NCBI GenBank assembly: GCA_964437595.1
Contig: CAYTHO010000013.1
Coordinates: 22,948 to 86,947, forward strand
Length of the DNA stretch: 64,000 bases
Reading direction: 5' to 3'
DNA from: DSYU01 sp964437595
GTDB taxonomy: Bacteria > Chloroflexota > Anaerolineae > Anaerolineales > Anaerolineaceae
Shown here: positions 34,202 to 43,375 of the stretch, one piece after another
How the letters are laid out: each line of letters starts with the position of its first letter
How positions within the stretch are numbered: position 1 is the stretch's first letter
Made by a program: the position numbers and the translations under genes
The notes under the pieces: model-generated
What the model saw: only the letters and a program-made list of their open reading frames with translations
The model's database searches: none
What the model was told of the DNA's origin: nothing

Positions 34202-35647
34202 TCACCATACCGGCTGCATCTGCCAGGCATCCAGGCGGGCCACCCGCACCGGGCCGCCTTCAGCAAACAGGGCGATGCCGGTGCTGTCCGGGCGGCTGGG
34301 GTAGACTCGCGCGGTCAGCACGGCCAGGTCGTCAGCGTACACTTCGATGATCGAGCAGTCGAGGAAAACGCGCAAGCGCAGGGTATCTATACCTGAGAAA
34401 TCGAAGGGGATTTCATAATCCCCTGGCGTAACGCTTTCACTCTGGCTGGAACGGCGCGTGCCAACCACCAGCCTCCTGGACCGCGGCTCACAGTGGATTT
34501 CGGTCTGCTCTTCGCCGCCCGGCGAGCGCCGCACCAGCAGGCCGAAAGATCTGCCGTTCCCGGCCCTGGCCTCGCGCAGGTCAAAATCGACGATCATTTC
34601 CAGTGTATCGCCAGAAAGCCCCTCCAGTGTCGTTGGCGGCTGGCCAGCAGGCGCGGGGTTGATCGTGAGATCTTCCCAGGAGCGCCGCTCTCCACGCAGC
34701 GCTTCCGCTTCGGGGATGGGCTGCTGAAGCAGCCGTCCGTCAGGATGCAGATCGAGCAGGCGCGGCAGGGTCATCACGCCAGCCCAACCGGCGGCAACCT
34801 GCGCATCTATACTGCGCGCCTCCCGCGACCAGCCAATGGCGATTCGCCGCCCGCGCTCATCCAGAAAAGCCTGCGGAGCATAGTAGTAAACATCGCCCCA
34901 GTCCATTTTCGATAGCCGTTCCATGGAAAAGCGGTGGTCGCGATAGGCGCCGGTCATGTACAGGGTGTACAGCGCATAGGGTGAGTGTGTATCCATCGCG
35001 GAAATCAGCAAAACATGCCGGCCTCCCAGAGGGAAAAACGATGGGCACTCCCACATTTCACCCGTCCAGATTGCATCCTGTGCCCGGCGCGGGCCGGCGG
35101 TAATGAGCGGGCCTTGGTACTGCCAGTCCGTTAAGTCAGGGGATGAATAGAGCAGAACCGCCCCACCCGCGCCGCGCATGCCCGTCCCCAATGTCATCCA
35201 CCACTGACCGTCTTCCTGCCACACGCAGGGGTCGCGAAAACCAACCAGGTCCAGGCCGGGTGGGGGCGCAAACAGCACCGGATTGCCGGAATATTTCTCC
35301 AGCGTATGCAGCCCATCGTGACTGAAGGCCAGGCAGACGTGCTCGGATTCGCCGTCCCGACCGGTGTACAGCATGGCGGGGAGGCCGTTCCAGTTCACGG
35401 CGCAGCCGCTCCACACGCCATCATGATCCGGGCCGCCCGGCGTGGGCGCGAGCGCCATCAGCAGGTGCTGCCAGTGGATAAGGTCGGGGCTGGAGGCATG
35501 ACCCCAGTGCATGTTGCCCCACACGGCGGCCTCCGGGTTGCACTGATAGAACAGGTGATAGACGCCCTGCCACTGGATCAACCCATTGGGATCGTTCATC
35601 CAGTTGGCCGGGCGAAGAAAATGATATCGCGGGCGGTGCGGGTCCAT
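34202..35647 (-). CDS. Glycoside hydrolase family 32 (beta-fructosidase/sucrose hydrolase)
   Basis: 481 residues without a signal peptide. The GH32 five-bladed propeller residues are visible: nucleophile Asp19 in NWMNDPNG, the RDP motif (GFRDPCVW) and the acid/base Glu in WECPSFF. A beta-sandwich occupies the last 150 residues, with the DCSIIEVYADD block. It hydrolyses terminal fructosyl bonds of sucrose, sucrose-6-phosphate or fructans in the cytoplasm. TAGGAG precedes ATG 35647. No sugar transporter or repressor gene is nearby. Confidence 0.9.
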   Translation of the reverse strand: MDPHRPRYHFLRPANWMNDPNGLIQWQGVYHLFYQCNPEAAVWGNMHWGHASSPDLIHWQHLLMALAPTPGGPDHDGVWSGCAVNWNGLPAMLYTGRDGESEHVCLAFSHDGLHTLEKYSGNPVLFAPPPGLDLVGFRDPCVWQEDGQWWMTLGTGMRGAGGAVLLYSSPDLTDWQYQGPLITAGPRRAQDAIWTGEMWECPSFFPLGGRHVLLISAMDTHSPYALYTLYMTGAYRDHRFSMERLSKMDWGDVYYYAPQAFLDERGRRIAIGWSREARSIDAQVAAGWAGVMTLPRLLDLHPDGRLLQQPIPEAEALRGERRSWEDLTINPAPAGQPPTTLEGLSGDTLEMIVDFDLREARAGNGRSFGLLVRRSPGGEEQTEIHCEPRSRRLVVGTRRSSQSESVTPGDYEIPFDFSGIDTLRLRVFLDCSIIEVYADDLAVLTARVYPSRPDSTGIALFAEGGPVRVARLDAWQMQPVW

Positions 35648-35719
35648 AGGCTCCTAAGGGATAATTTCTATGCAAACCGCCATAATTACTGGTGTGAAAA
35701 TGCTATAACGCCAGGCGGT

Positions 35720-37849
35720 TTATTCGAGCCTTGACAGGTGCTGGCGGATGGCAGCAAGCCTGGGATGGCGCGGAGGCAGGCTGTCGGAAAGGATCGCCAG
35801 GGCGTGTTCGTAGGCGGCGCGGGCTTCTGCTTTGGCTCCTTGCAGCGCCAGCAGGCCACCAAGATTGGTGAGCGTTTCTGCTACACGAACATGCTTTTCG
35901 CCAAACACAGCCTGTTCGATGGACAGCGCCTGCTCAAACTGCTGGCGAGCGGTGCTCACATCACCCATCTCCTGCAGGCGCTGGGCGACGCCCTTAAGGC
36001 GCTGGGCCACGTGCGGGTCATCCATGCCAAACAGGGCGCGATCCAGGGCCAGGGCCTGATCGTAACAGGAGCGCGCGGCTTCCAGGTCGCCCGCCGATTG
36101 ATGGACCAGCCCCAGGTTGAAGGTGATGTTGGCAATTTCAGGATTTCGCGCGCCGGCGGCGCGCGTGCTAATATCCAGCGCTCGTTCAAACAAGGCGCGG
36201 GCGTGGGTCAGGTCGCCGCGCTGGCGCAGGACCAGCCCCAGGTTATTGCAGCGGGTGGCGATGCGCGGGTGCTGGTCGCCATAATGCGCCTCATCGATAT
36301 GCAGCGCGCGCTCAAGGGCAGCCTGCGCGCCGTTCAGATCCCCCAAACCCTGCAAGGCGCGGCCCAGGTTCCCCAGACGCACGGCGACATTGGGATGCTC
36401 TGGCCCAAGGAGCTTTTCGTCGACCTCCAGCGAGCGCTGGTAGGCCGCCTTCGCGGCGGGCAGGTCTCCGCTCATGCGCAGCACTTCGCCCATATTGTTC
36501 AGCATCACCGCCACGGTCGGATGGTAGGTGCCCAGGACTTTTTCCGCGATATTGAGCGCCCGGTCCAGAGAGACACGCGCCGCCATCACAGCCCCCTGCT
36601 CCAGCAGTACGGCGCCCAGGTTACCCAACACCAGTGCCACGTTGAGGTGATCTTTGCCGTAGCGTTTTTGCATCACCACCAGAGCACGGTCAAACGCTTC
36701 CTTCGAACCAGCCAGGTTGCCCTGCAGTTGAAGGATGTGCCCCAGATTGTTCAGCACGGTGCCGACCGTCGGGTGGGTATGCCCCAGCACATCCCGGAAA
36801 ATCGCCAGGGCGCGTTCAGCCATTGCCTTTGCCTGGGGGTAATCGCCCAGCGCGCGCAGCGCTTCGGACAGGTTTGCCAGATCGCGGGCCACGTTGGGAT
36901 GATGGTTCCCAAAGGCCTGTTCATCAATCGCCAGAGCGCGCTCGTACAACGACCGCGCGCCCTGCACATCACCGGCAGAATGCAGCACGACCCCCAAATC
37001 ATTGAGATCACGCGCCACAAATGGATGGTGCGCTCCCAGGGCGGCTTCATCAATCTCTAGGGCGCGTTCCAGGTGCCGGCGCGCAGTGGGATGATCGCCC
37101 ATATCGCGCACCAGAGGACCCAGGCCATCCAGGTAGCGGGCTGCTTCCAGGCTGTCTGGGCCCAGCGCAGTCTCCGCCAATGCAACGGCCTTTTCCAGGT
37201 GGACCCGGGCGTCTTCCAAGTCCCCCAAGTCCTGAGAGTTCATACCCAATGCCCAGTGGTCGCGAGCCATATTCAACAGGTCCGGGGCGAGCTGGACCTC
37301 ATCGATTGCCAGCGCGCGCTCCAGCAGCGGCTGGGCCTGCTGCGGCAGGCCGCACTCACGGTAGTTCAGGCCCAGCAGGCATACGTCGCGCGCCACCCGT
37401 GAATCTTGATCGCCCCAGCGGGCTTCATCCAGGCGCAGCGCGCTTTGGAAAGCCTGCTCGGCCTGGTGAAAATCCGCGGCAACCTGCTGATACTCGCCCA
37501 GCGCGCACCAAATATCACCGGCCTGTTCGAGTCCGGCGGCCTCGGCCTGCTCAGCCAGGGTGCGCAAGGTTCCAGCCAGGCGGGCAAAAACCAACGGGCA
37601 GGCCGCATTGATCGATTCACGAGCCAGAGGCAGCAGCAGCCGCGCGGCGTCCGCCACGAAAACAGCGGGCATATCCTTTCCGGGCAACTGCCAGACCTGG
37701 GCCTGGTTGAGGTTCGCGCAGGGATCGAACCGCGTGCTGCCCGCCAGCAGCGGCTGGAGTAAGGCGCAGTCTTCTGGGCTGGCCTGACCCGCCACCAGGC
37801 GTTCCGCCGCGGCGATATGGGCAGGGTAGGGATCGGGCATATCCGTCAT
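35720..37849 (-). CDS. Kinesin-light-chain-type tetratricopeptide repeat protein
   Basis: 709 residues. After about 130 non-repeat residues come about 13 TPRs of 42 residues each (about 130-700), with the alternating LG-HP-VA-LNNLG pattern of TPR_10/TPR_12. There is no enzymatic domain, no signal and no membrane segment, so it is a cytoplasmic scaffold. In Chloroflexi and Cyanobacteria such arrays often accompany NB-ARC or CHAT proteins, but none is encoded here. Its ATG overlaps the folK-folP stop by 4 bases, so it is translated from the folate/hom transcript. Confidence 0.85.
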   Translation of the reverse strand: MTDMPDPYPAHIAAAERLVAGQASPEDCALLQPLLAGSTRFDPCANLNQAQVWQLPGKDMPAVFVADAARLLLPLARESINAACPLVFARLAGTLRTLAEQAEAAGLEQAGDIWCALGEYQQVAADFHQAEQAFQSALRLDEARWGDQDSRVARDVCLLGLNYRECGLPQQAQPLLERALAIDEVQLAPDLLNMARDHWALGMNSQDLGDLEDARVHLEKAVALAETALGPDSLEAARYLDGLGPLVRDMGDHPTARRHLERALEIDEAALGAHHPFVARDLNDLGVVLHSAGDVQGARSLYERALAIDEQAFGNHHPNVARDLANLSEALRALGDYPQAKAMAERALAIFRDVLGHTHPTVGTVLNNLGHILQLQGNLAGSKEAFDRALVVMQKRYGKDHLNVALVLGNLGAVLLEQGAVMAARVSLDRALNIAEKVLGTYHPTVAVMLNNMGEVLRMSGDLPAAKAAYQRSLEVDEKLLGPEHPNVAVRLGNLGRALQGLGDLNGAQAALERALHIDEAHYGDQHPRIATRCNNLGLVLRQRGDLTHARALFERALDISTRAAGARNPEIANITFNLGLVHQSAGDLEAARSCYDQALALDRALFGMDDPHVAQRLKGVAQRLQEMGDVSTARQQFEQALSIEQAVFGEKHVRVAETLTNLGGLLALQGAKAEARAAYEHALAILSDSLPPRHPRLAAIRQHLSRLE

Positions 37850-39231
37850 AATCGTTTTCCCCTTCGCACAATCGCGTCGGTCATGCGGGCGGTGCGCAGC
37901 ATGAATTCCACATCATGCACGCGGATGATATCGGCGCCGCGGGCAATCCCCACGGCAACCGCGGCGGCTGTCCCTTCCAGGCGCTGGTCGGGCGGCAGGT
38001 CGAGGGTGTACCCGATAAACGATTTACGCGATGGGCCCAACAGCACCGGGTATTCCAGCGCGCAGATTTCATCCAGGCGGTCGATCAACTCCAGGTTCTG
38101 TTCGACGGTTTTCCCGAAGCCAATGCCAGGGTCCAGAATAATGTGTTCATCTGGGATTCCAGCAGCCCGCGCCAGCGCAACACTCTGCATCAACTCCTCT
38201 TTGATTTCTCCCAGCAGATTGGCGTACTGCGCGCCCACATACCGCCCGCCCAGGCGCTCCTGCAGTTCAGTAGCAGCCGGCTTCAGGCGGTTGTGCATCA
38301 GCACCACCGGAGCGTTGTGATTGGCGATTACCCCCGCCAGATCCGGGTCGGCGCGCAGGCCCCAGATATCGTTCACCCAATGCGCGCCTGCTTGCAATGC
38401 GGCATCGGCCACGCTGGCTTTGTAAGTATCCACGGAGATGAGCACGTTAAACTCTTTTGCCAGCGCATGCACCACCGGGATCACCCGGTCTATCTCCTCC
38501 TGCCCGGTTACCGGTTGGGCGCCTGGCCGGGTGCTCTCCCCGCCCACATCCAAGATATCCACGCCCGCGGCAACAAAGCGCCTGGCCTGCTCGATGGCCA
38601 ATGGCAGCGCGTCCCGTGCATCTTCAGGATGGACAAAGTCCGGAATATTTTCGCTCCGCAGAATCCCATCTCCAGAGAAGCTGTCTGGCGTAACGTTGAG
38701 GATTCCCATTACAAAAGTGCGGGCGCCAAAGGGAGGGATTTTCTCCATGACGCGCTTCACCCCGCTGGCATCCACCGCTGCCAGCAGATCGCGGATAGGT
38801 TGGCCCAGGCGCGGATGGAGCAGGTCTGGGGCCAGGTCAGACAGCGGCGCGAGCACAAAGGCCCGGGTAGACAGGCCAGGGTGCGGTACCACCAGGCTGG
38901 CGGTTTCCAGCACCTGATCAGCATATAAGAGAATATCCAGGTCAATCAAACGGGGACCGTTGCGGAAGGTTGGCTGGCGCCCAAGGCTGGTTTCCAACTG
39001 TTTGAGGAAGGCAAGCAGCGCCTCCGGGGATAAGCGGGTTTCGGCCTCCACCACCTGGTTGAGAAAAGCGGGCTGTTCTGTGTAACCCCACGGCTCGGTC
39101 TCATAAACCGGGGAGACGCGCCGGATGCGCACCTCAGGCGGCAGGCCGGAAAGCGCCGCGCGCAGGTTGGCAGCCCGGTTGCCCAGGTTGGTGCCAAGCG
39201 CAAGGTAGATGGTTTGGGCAGTATCCGTCAT
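37846..39231 (-). CDS. folKP: Fused HPPK-DHPS (folate synthesis)
   Basis: 461 residues joining two enzymes. Residues 1-160 are 6-hydroxymethyl-dihydropterin pyrophosphokinase (YLALGTNLGNR, GPRLIDLDILLY, PHPGL). Residues about 170-461 are dihydropteroate synthase (MGILNVTPDSFSGDG, DVGGESTRPGA, NDIWG, DPGIGFGK, GPSRKSFIG). They activate the pterin and condense it with p-aminobenzoate. The domain order is FolK then FolP. It is separated from the thiolase-like gene upstream by 2 bases. No folB or folE is nearby. Confidence 0.9.
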   Translation of the reverse strand: MTDTAQTIYLALGTNLGNRAANLRAALSGLPPEVRIRRVSPVYETEPWGYTEQPAFLNQVVEAETRLSPEALLAFLKQLETSLGRQPTFRNGPRLIDLDILLYADQVLETASLVVPHPGLSTRAFVLAPLSDLAPDLLHPRLGQPIRDLLAAVDASGVKRVMEKIPPFGARTFVMGILNVTPDSFSGDGILRSENIPDFVHPEDARDALPLAIEQARRFVAAGVDILDVGGESTRPGAQPVTGQEEIDRVIPVVHALAKEFNVLISVDTYKASVADAALQAGAHWVNDIWGLRADPDLAGVIANHNAPVVLMHNRLKPAATELQERLGGRYVGAQYANLLGEIKEELMQSVALARAAGIPDEHIILDPGIGFGKTVEQNLELIDRLDEICALEYPVLLGPSRKSFIGYTLDLPPDQRLEGTAAAVAVGIARGADIIRVHDVEFMLRTARMTDAIVRRGKRL

Positions 39232-39233
39232 GG

Positions 39234-40046
39234 TCAGACGCGCTCCAGCAGGGTACCCAGGCCGGATTTCAACGGGCCCTCACTCAGCAGCAGGCCGCGC
39301 GGCGCGTTCTGCGCTTCCAGGCAGTCCAGCAGCGCCAGGAGGAAGAAAAGGTCGCCAGGAGCCGTGTTCGGCCCGGGCTGCAGCCAGCGCGCGCTAGGGA
39401 ACGGCCCGCCCGGGGAACCTGCGGCAGCGAGCCCTTCCAGCCGTTTGGCAGCCGCCAGCCAAAGAATGCCGGCTGCCGGATCATCTCCTGTGGTTGTTTC
39501 AGAACCTGCCTCTTCCTGCTCCTGCGCGGCAGCCCCTGGGCTGGCCTTTTGCAGGGCATTCCAGGCCGCCTGAACGAGGCCAGCGGAGGCGCTGCTTAAT
39601 ACCAGCTTCTGGCGAATGACCGCTCGGGGTGAAAGATTATATACTCCAACCACAGCGGGCGAGGCCAGCAGCAAGATGACAACCTGCCCGCCCGTTTCCT
39701 GGGCAAGCACCACCGCGCCAGCATCATCATCTTCGATTGCTCGCGCGGCGCTGTGAAGCGAGGTGTGGGCTAACAGGGGCATGACCGGCCACTGGAAGAA
39801 GGCCGCCTCGGGCGAAAAGCCCAGGGACGGCTCCTGCAGCTTACCAGCTTTAGAAGATGGGGCCAGGGCGGACAGCCAGAAATCGTCCTCGCCGCCGTGC
39901 CAATGCAGCGCCTGCACCCGGCGAGCAGGCAGCCCGCTCGCGGAAAACAGTTCTTGCAGGGCCGGTCGAACCTGCCCGGCATGAGTCTGGATGGAAAAGG
40001 AGGAGACCTCCGCCTTCACAGCAGCAATCAGATAAGCTTCACTCAT
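39234..40046 (-). CDS. Thiolase-fold-like protein of unknown function
   Basis: 270 residues that I cannot assign firmly. The N-terminus (YLIAAVKAEVSSF), the pattern LQELFSASGLPARRVQALHW and the HSAARAIEDDDAGAVVLA segment follow the layout of a thiolase/ketoacyl-synthase N-terminal half. The C-terminal RGLLLSEGPLKSGLGTLLERV looks like a shortened second half. No catalytic Cys-His-His can be aligned. It is Ala-rich with an acidic low-complexity insert near 170-185. Its position between hom and folK-folP suggests co-expression. Confidence 0.5.
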   Translation of the reverse strand: MSEAYLIAAVKAEVSSFSIQTHAGQVRPALQELFSASGLPARRVQALHWHGGEDDFWLSALAPSSKAGKLQEPSLGFSPEAAFFQWPVMPLLAHTSLHSAARAIEDDDAGAVVLAQETGGQVVILLLASPAVVGVYNLSPRAVIRQKLVLSSASAGLVQAAWNALQKASPGAAAQEQEEAGSETTTGDDPAAGILWLAAAKRLEGLAAAGSPGGPFPSARWLQPGPNTAPGDLFFLLALLDCLEAQNAPRGLLLSEGPLKSGLGTLLERV

Positions 40047-40059
40047 CAGGTGTCCTTTA

Positions 40060-41091
40060 TTATATACCCCGCACTGCGTTTACTAAATCGGACAGCAAAC
40101 CGTAGGCCGTCGTCTCTGGCCCAGGGTCGCTTTCGACGATCCCCAACCCGGGCAGTACATCCAGCTCGAACTGGACATAGGAGCTGGTGCCTTGAATACT
40201 ATAAAGCGGCGAGGCGGCGCTCACCCGCTCCGGAGCAACACGGGCTGTGACCTGCTCTCCCTCGCGCCGGGCGCTGCAAACCAGCTTCCAGCGTTCCCCC
40301 GCGGCCAGCGCTTCCTGGATCATCTGGGGAGTGATTCCACGAATGCCCTGACGGTCGATGTGCTGCGGCTTCAAAGGAATCCCCATCAGCACGGTAGACA
40401 GCGCGGCCACCTTGATCGCGGCGTCCCAGCCGTCGATATCGGCGCCGGGATCGGTTTCGGTGATGCCAATGGATTGAGCATACCGCACGGCATCGTCGAA
40501 CGGCTGGCCCTGTTCCATCAGACCGATCAGCAGGTTGGTGCACGAATTTAAGATTCCGCGGAAACCAAGCAGGCGCACCGCGGGAAGCGATCCGCGAAAC
40601 AGGGAAAAAATCGGCGCGCCGTCCATCACCGCCGACTCGAACAAAAACCGGCGTCCCTGTTGAGCAGCCAAATGAGAGAGCTCATCATAGGCGTGCACGA
40701 CCGGACCTTTGTTTGCGGTGATGGCGTGCATGCCCTGTTCGAGTGCGGCGCGCAGGTAATCGCTGGCCGGGCGGCCCGTATGGTGATTGACTGGGGTATT
40801 TTCAAAGAGCACATCCGCCGGGCAGGCGCGGATGAATGTCATGACATCCTCCGGCGCGGGAATGGCAGAGAGTGAGTCGAGGGGCTGACCGCCTTCCACC
40901 AGCGCCAGCGCCCGAGCCAGGTCAATCCCACCCGGGTCGATGGCCCGGCCATGCCGCCCGGTGGTGATCCCGGTCACCCGGAAGGCCATATCATGCTCTT
41001 CGGCAAGCTGTTCGCCCTTTCTAAGCAGCAAACGGGCAAACGCCCGGCCCACATTACCAAACCCTACCATCGCCAGGGACAAGTTTCGCAT
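40060..41091 (-). CDS. hom: Homoserine dehydrogenase
   Basis: 343 residues: Rossmann motif GFGNVGRAFA (about 10-19), the NADP-binding TPVNHHTG region, TANKGPVV, then the catalytic domain with GILNSCTN and DPGADIDGWDAAIK, which holds the catalytic Lys. It reduces aspartate semialdehyde to homoserine, feeding ThrB and ThrC encoded about 11 kb away. No ACT regulatory domain is present, so allosteric threonine control by that route is absent. ATG 41091 follows AAGGAA; a 50-residue in-frame extension lacks family similarity. Confidence 0.88.
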   Translation of the reverse strand: MRNLSLAMVGFGNVGRAFARLLLRKGEQLAEEHDMAFRVTGITTGRHGRAIDPGGIDLARALALVEGGQPLDSLSAIPAPEDVMTFIRACPADVLFENTPVNHHTGRPASDYLRAALEQGMHAITANKGPVVHAYDELSHLAAQQGRRFLFESAVMDGAPIFSLFRGSLPAVRLLGFRGILNSCTNLLIGLMEQGQPFDDAVRYAQSIGITETDPGADIDGWDAAIKVAALSTVLMGIPLKPQHIDRQGIRGITPQMIQEALAAGERWKLVCSARREGEQVTARVAPERVSAASPLYSIQGTSSYVQFELDVLPGLGIVESDPGPETTAYGLLSDLVNAVRGI

Positions 41092-41110
41092 GGATTTCCT
41101 TTTTACCAAT

Positions 41111-41860
41111 TTATACCGGGGGCCAGGGATACGACCGGCGGGAAGCGGGCGGGGATGGAAAGCGACCGATCTCGCATAACCGGCGGGCGCGGGCCAGCAT
41201 GGCCTGGATTTCACTGGAACGCAAAAACTGGAGCAGGTCAACCTGCAGTTTTTCGCCTTCCTTGAGCTGGTCTATCAGCCGGCTTACAGCCGCTATTACA
41301 TCATCCGGAATGTCCTCGCCGCTAAAATCCCACACGACCGTACGCAGCTTGTCTTCGACATGAAAACACAACCCGTGATCGATGAGCCACAGGCAGTCAT
41401 TGTAATCGAGCAGAATGTGCCCCCCTTTGCGATCGGCGTTGTTTAAAATCAGGTCAAAGACGACTGCCGGGCGAAGCCGCTGGCGGTCCCGTTCCTCAAA
41501 ATTAAAATAGTGATTGTTGGGATCGTGCTCGATGTACTGCTGGAACGAGCCAGGCCCGAGGGGGCCATTCTTGCGGAATATGGTAGGCGGCACCATGTGA
41601 AAGCCCATCGCCTCGCTGACCAGGTACGCCGCTACTTCGCGGCGGGCCAGGGAGCCGTGCGGAAAATCCCATAAAGGCTGCTCGCCGCGCACGGGCTTAT
41701 AGACAACCTGAAAATTCACCTCACCATATTCCAGATCGCCCAGAAATGTGTAATTTGACCCGCTTAAGAATTGACCTTGCAGGTTTAGCGTCCCCTTCCG
41801 CAAGGCCTCCATGATGCGTTGATTATTCACAGAAGCATGGTCTTCCACCACATTCACCAC
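41111..41860 (-). CDS. SCO1664-family protein (PI3/4-kinase/HipA-like fold)
   Basis: About 249 residues with kinase-like blocks: VVYKPVRGEQPLWDFP (ATP Lys), DLILNNADRKGGHIL (the D-x4-N-x2-R/K loop) and WLIDHGLCFH (metal-binding Asp in place of DFG). This matches the SCO1664 family, usually encoded beside a DUF3090 gene, as here. Substrate unknown. The start is uncertain: tandem GTG codons (41860, 41857, 41851) without a clear binding site. The last 15 residues are Pro/Ser-rich. Confidence 0.75.
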   Translation of the reverse strand: MVNVVEDHASVNNQRIMEALRKGTLNLQGQFLSGSNYTFLGDLEYGEVNFQVVYKPVRGEQPLWDFPHGSLARREVAAYLVSEAMGFHMVPPTIFRKNGPLGPGSFQQYIEHDPNNHYFNFEERDRQRLRPAVVFDLILNNADRKGGHILLDYNDCLWLIDHGLCFHVEDKLRTVVWDFSGEDIPDDVIAAVSRLIDQLKEGEKLQVDLLQFLRSSEIQAMLARARRLCEIGRFPSPPASRRSYPWPPV

Positions 41861-41956
41861 TTCTAAAACGTGCGCTCACATTCCTGCCATTCCAAAAGGC
41901 ATTTGAAGTTGATCCGTCTGGCGCAGTCTTGAAAAAACCGCAGTGGATCTTCCAGA

Positions 41957-42496
41957 CTAATGCTTGTGTCCATTCCGCTTGGGGCAAAAATGCCCACCGG
42001 CTTCGATTGGCTGGTTACAGTATGGACAGATCGGGCGGCCCCGACCGGTGACTTCCAGGCCCCACAGACCCATCTCCGCAAGCTGCGAGCGCGTGCACCA
42101 AAAGCGCACCACATTGGTTTCCTCTTCTTCCGTTTCGCCCGGGTTCTCTGCATTGGAAACTTCGCGTACCACTAAAACAGCCATATCCTGGTCCGCATCA
42201 TATGCCAGACCCAGCTCTCCCACCCTGAAAAGCGGATCAACAGGCGGCTGGATGTGCATAAGCGCCTCATCATAACCGGTTACCACCGGCGAGAGATCAG
42301 GGTATCGCTGCTGGATCTCTGCCAGGAAATCCTCGACACCCAATGCCAGGGTTTGTATCTGTACCTTTTCAACAACTACCGTCACCACGCGATCATCTGT
42401 CCTACCCTGAATGTAGAATACACGCTGGCCGGGCTGCCCGATAGCATCGGTTGTGATATGTACGACAGGGTTAAGGTCAATTTCAATGCGCGGCAT
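41957..42496 (-). CDS. DUF3090 family protein with C-terminal zinc ribbon
   Basis: 179 residues. The beta-rich N-terminal body (GQPGQRVFYIQGRTDDRVV, VEKVQIQTLA) is followed by FRVGELGLAYD and an acidic loop. A final zinc ribbon has CPYC and a second Cys-His set in GGHFCPKRNGH, all DUF3090 hallmarks. The function is undescribed. The family's consistent partner is the SCO1664 kinase-like gene immediately downstream. ATG 42496 follows TAGGAGAG. Confidence 0.85.
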   Translation of the reverse strand: MPRIEIDLNPVVHITTDAIGQPGQRVFYIQGRTDDRVVTVVVEKVQIQTLALGVEDFLAEIQQRYPDLSPVVTGYDEALMHIQPPVDPLFRVGELGLAYDADQDMAVLVVREVSNAENPGETEEEETNVVRFWCTRSQLAEMGLWGLEVTGRGRPICPYCNQPIEAGGHFCPKRNGHKH

Positions 42497-42540
42497 ACGT
42501 ATCTCTCCTAGATAATTGATATTCTAAGTATACACTGTCC

Positions 42541-43365
42541 TCATTGCAATTGACCAGACTCCCACTGAATGTGTTGTACAACCTGTACTTCTCCCAGCAG
42601 CCTGGGGAGAATCTCCTCGAAGCGGGAGGGATCGCCTGTCGTAAAAAACCGCACCTGCCCAACCGTATCGCACGGCACGCGCAGCCCGCGGTTTTCCAGC
42701 AGCCGCCCGGCCTGCCGCGCTATGGCCGGGGCCGGGTCAATCACTTCAACACTCGGGCCGACAATTTGCTGGATCAACGGAATAATAAAGGGATAATGGG
42801 TGCAGCCCATCACGACTGTATCCACGCCCCGCTCGACCATGGGCTGAAGCGCCTTCTCAAGGATGGCGCGCGTGCGCGGCGAATCGAGCTCGCCTGCTTC
42901 AATTTGAGCCACCAGCCCCGGGCAGGTATCTTGCAGGACGGTGACCCCCTTCGCGAAGCGTTCCACCACGGAAGCGTACAGCTTGCCTTGAAATGTCACC
43001 GGGGTGGCTAAAACGCCAATCACGCCGCTGTGGGTAGAGGAAGCAGCCGGTTTGACCGCTGGCTCCATGCCAACAAAAGGAACGCCAGGAAAGGCAGTGC
43101 GCAGATCGTACAAAGAAGCAGCAGAGGCGGCGTTGCAGGCTACCACGATCAGGCGCGCGCCCTGAGCCAGTAAAAAGCGGGTGATCTCGCGCGCAAACGC
43201 ACGCACCTCATCTATCGTGCGCGCGCCATACGGAACATGGGCCTGATCGGCGAGATATATCACCGGGTAGCAGGGCAGCTGGGCGCGGATAGCCCTCAGC
43301 ACGGAAAGCCCGCCAACACCTGAGTCGAAAATGCCAATAGGAACGGGAGCAGTGGATGGGATCAT
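42541..43365 (-). CDS. murI: Glutamate racemase
   Basis: 274 residues. It makes D-glutamate for peptidoglycan by a two-cysteine, cofactor-free mechanism. Catalytic blocks are GIFDSGVGGLS, VACNAAS (first Cys) and GCTHYPF (second Cys). The PYGARTIDEV loop is also typical. It ends 44 bases before the DUF3090 start and begins 10 bases after the C26 amidotransferase stop, so it probably belongs to the same minus-strand run. Confidence 0.92.
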   Translation of the reverse strand: MIPSTAPVPIGIFDSGVGGLSVLRAIRAQLPCYPVIYLADQAHVPYGARTIDEVRAFAREITRFLLAQGARLIVVACNAASAASLYDLRTAFPGVPFVGMEPAVKPAASSTHSGVIGVLATPVTFQGKLYASVVERFAKGVTVLQDTCPGLVAQIEAGELDSPRTRAILEKALQPMVERGVDTVVMGCTHYPFIIPLIQQIVGPSVEVIDPAPAIARQAGRLLENRGLRVPCDTVGQVRFFTTGDPSRFEEILPRLLGEVQVVQHIQWESGQLQ

Positions 43366-43375
43366 GGATTTGGTA

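Noticed and set aside
35738..37060. Long open frame on the plus strand opposite the 709-residue TPR gene
   Set aside because: Mirror of repeated coding sequence. No recognisable domain, no start signals, and the minus-strand TPR reading is unambiguous.
41092..41241. 50-residue N-terminal extension of homoserine dehydrogenase
   Set aside because: No similarity to the family. It overlaps the end of the neighbouring gene, and a normal start with AAGGAA lies at 41091.
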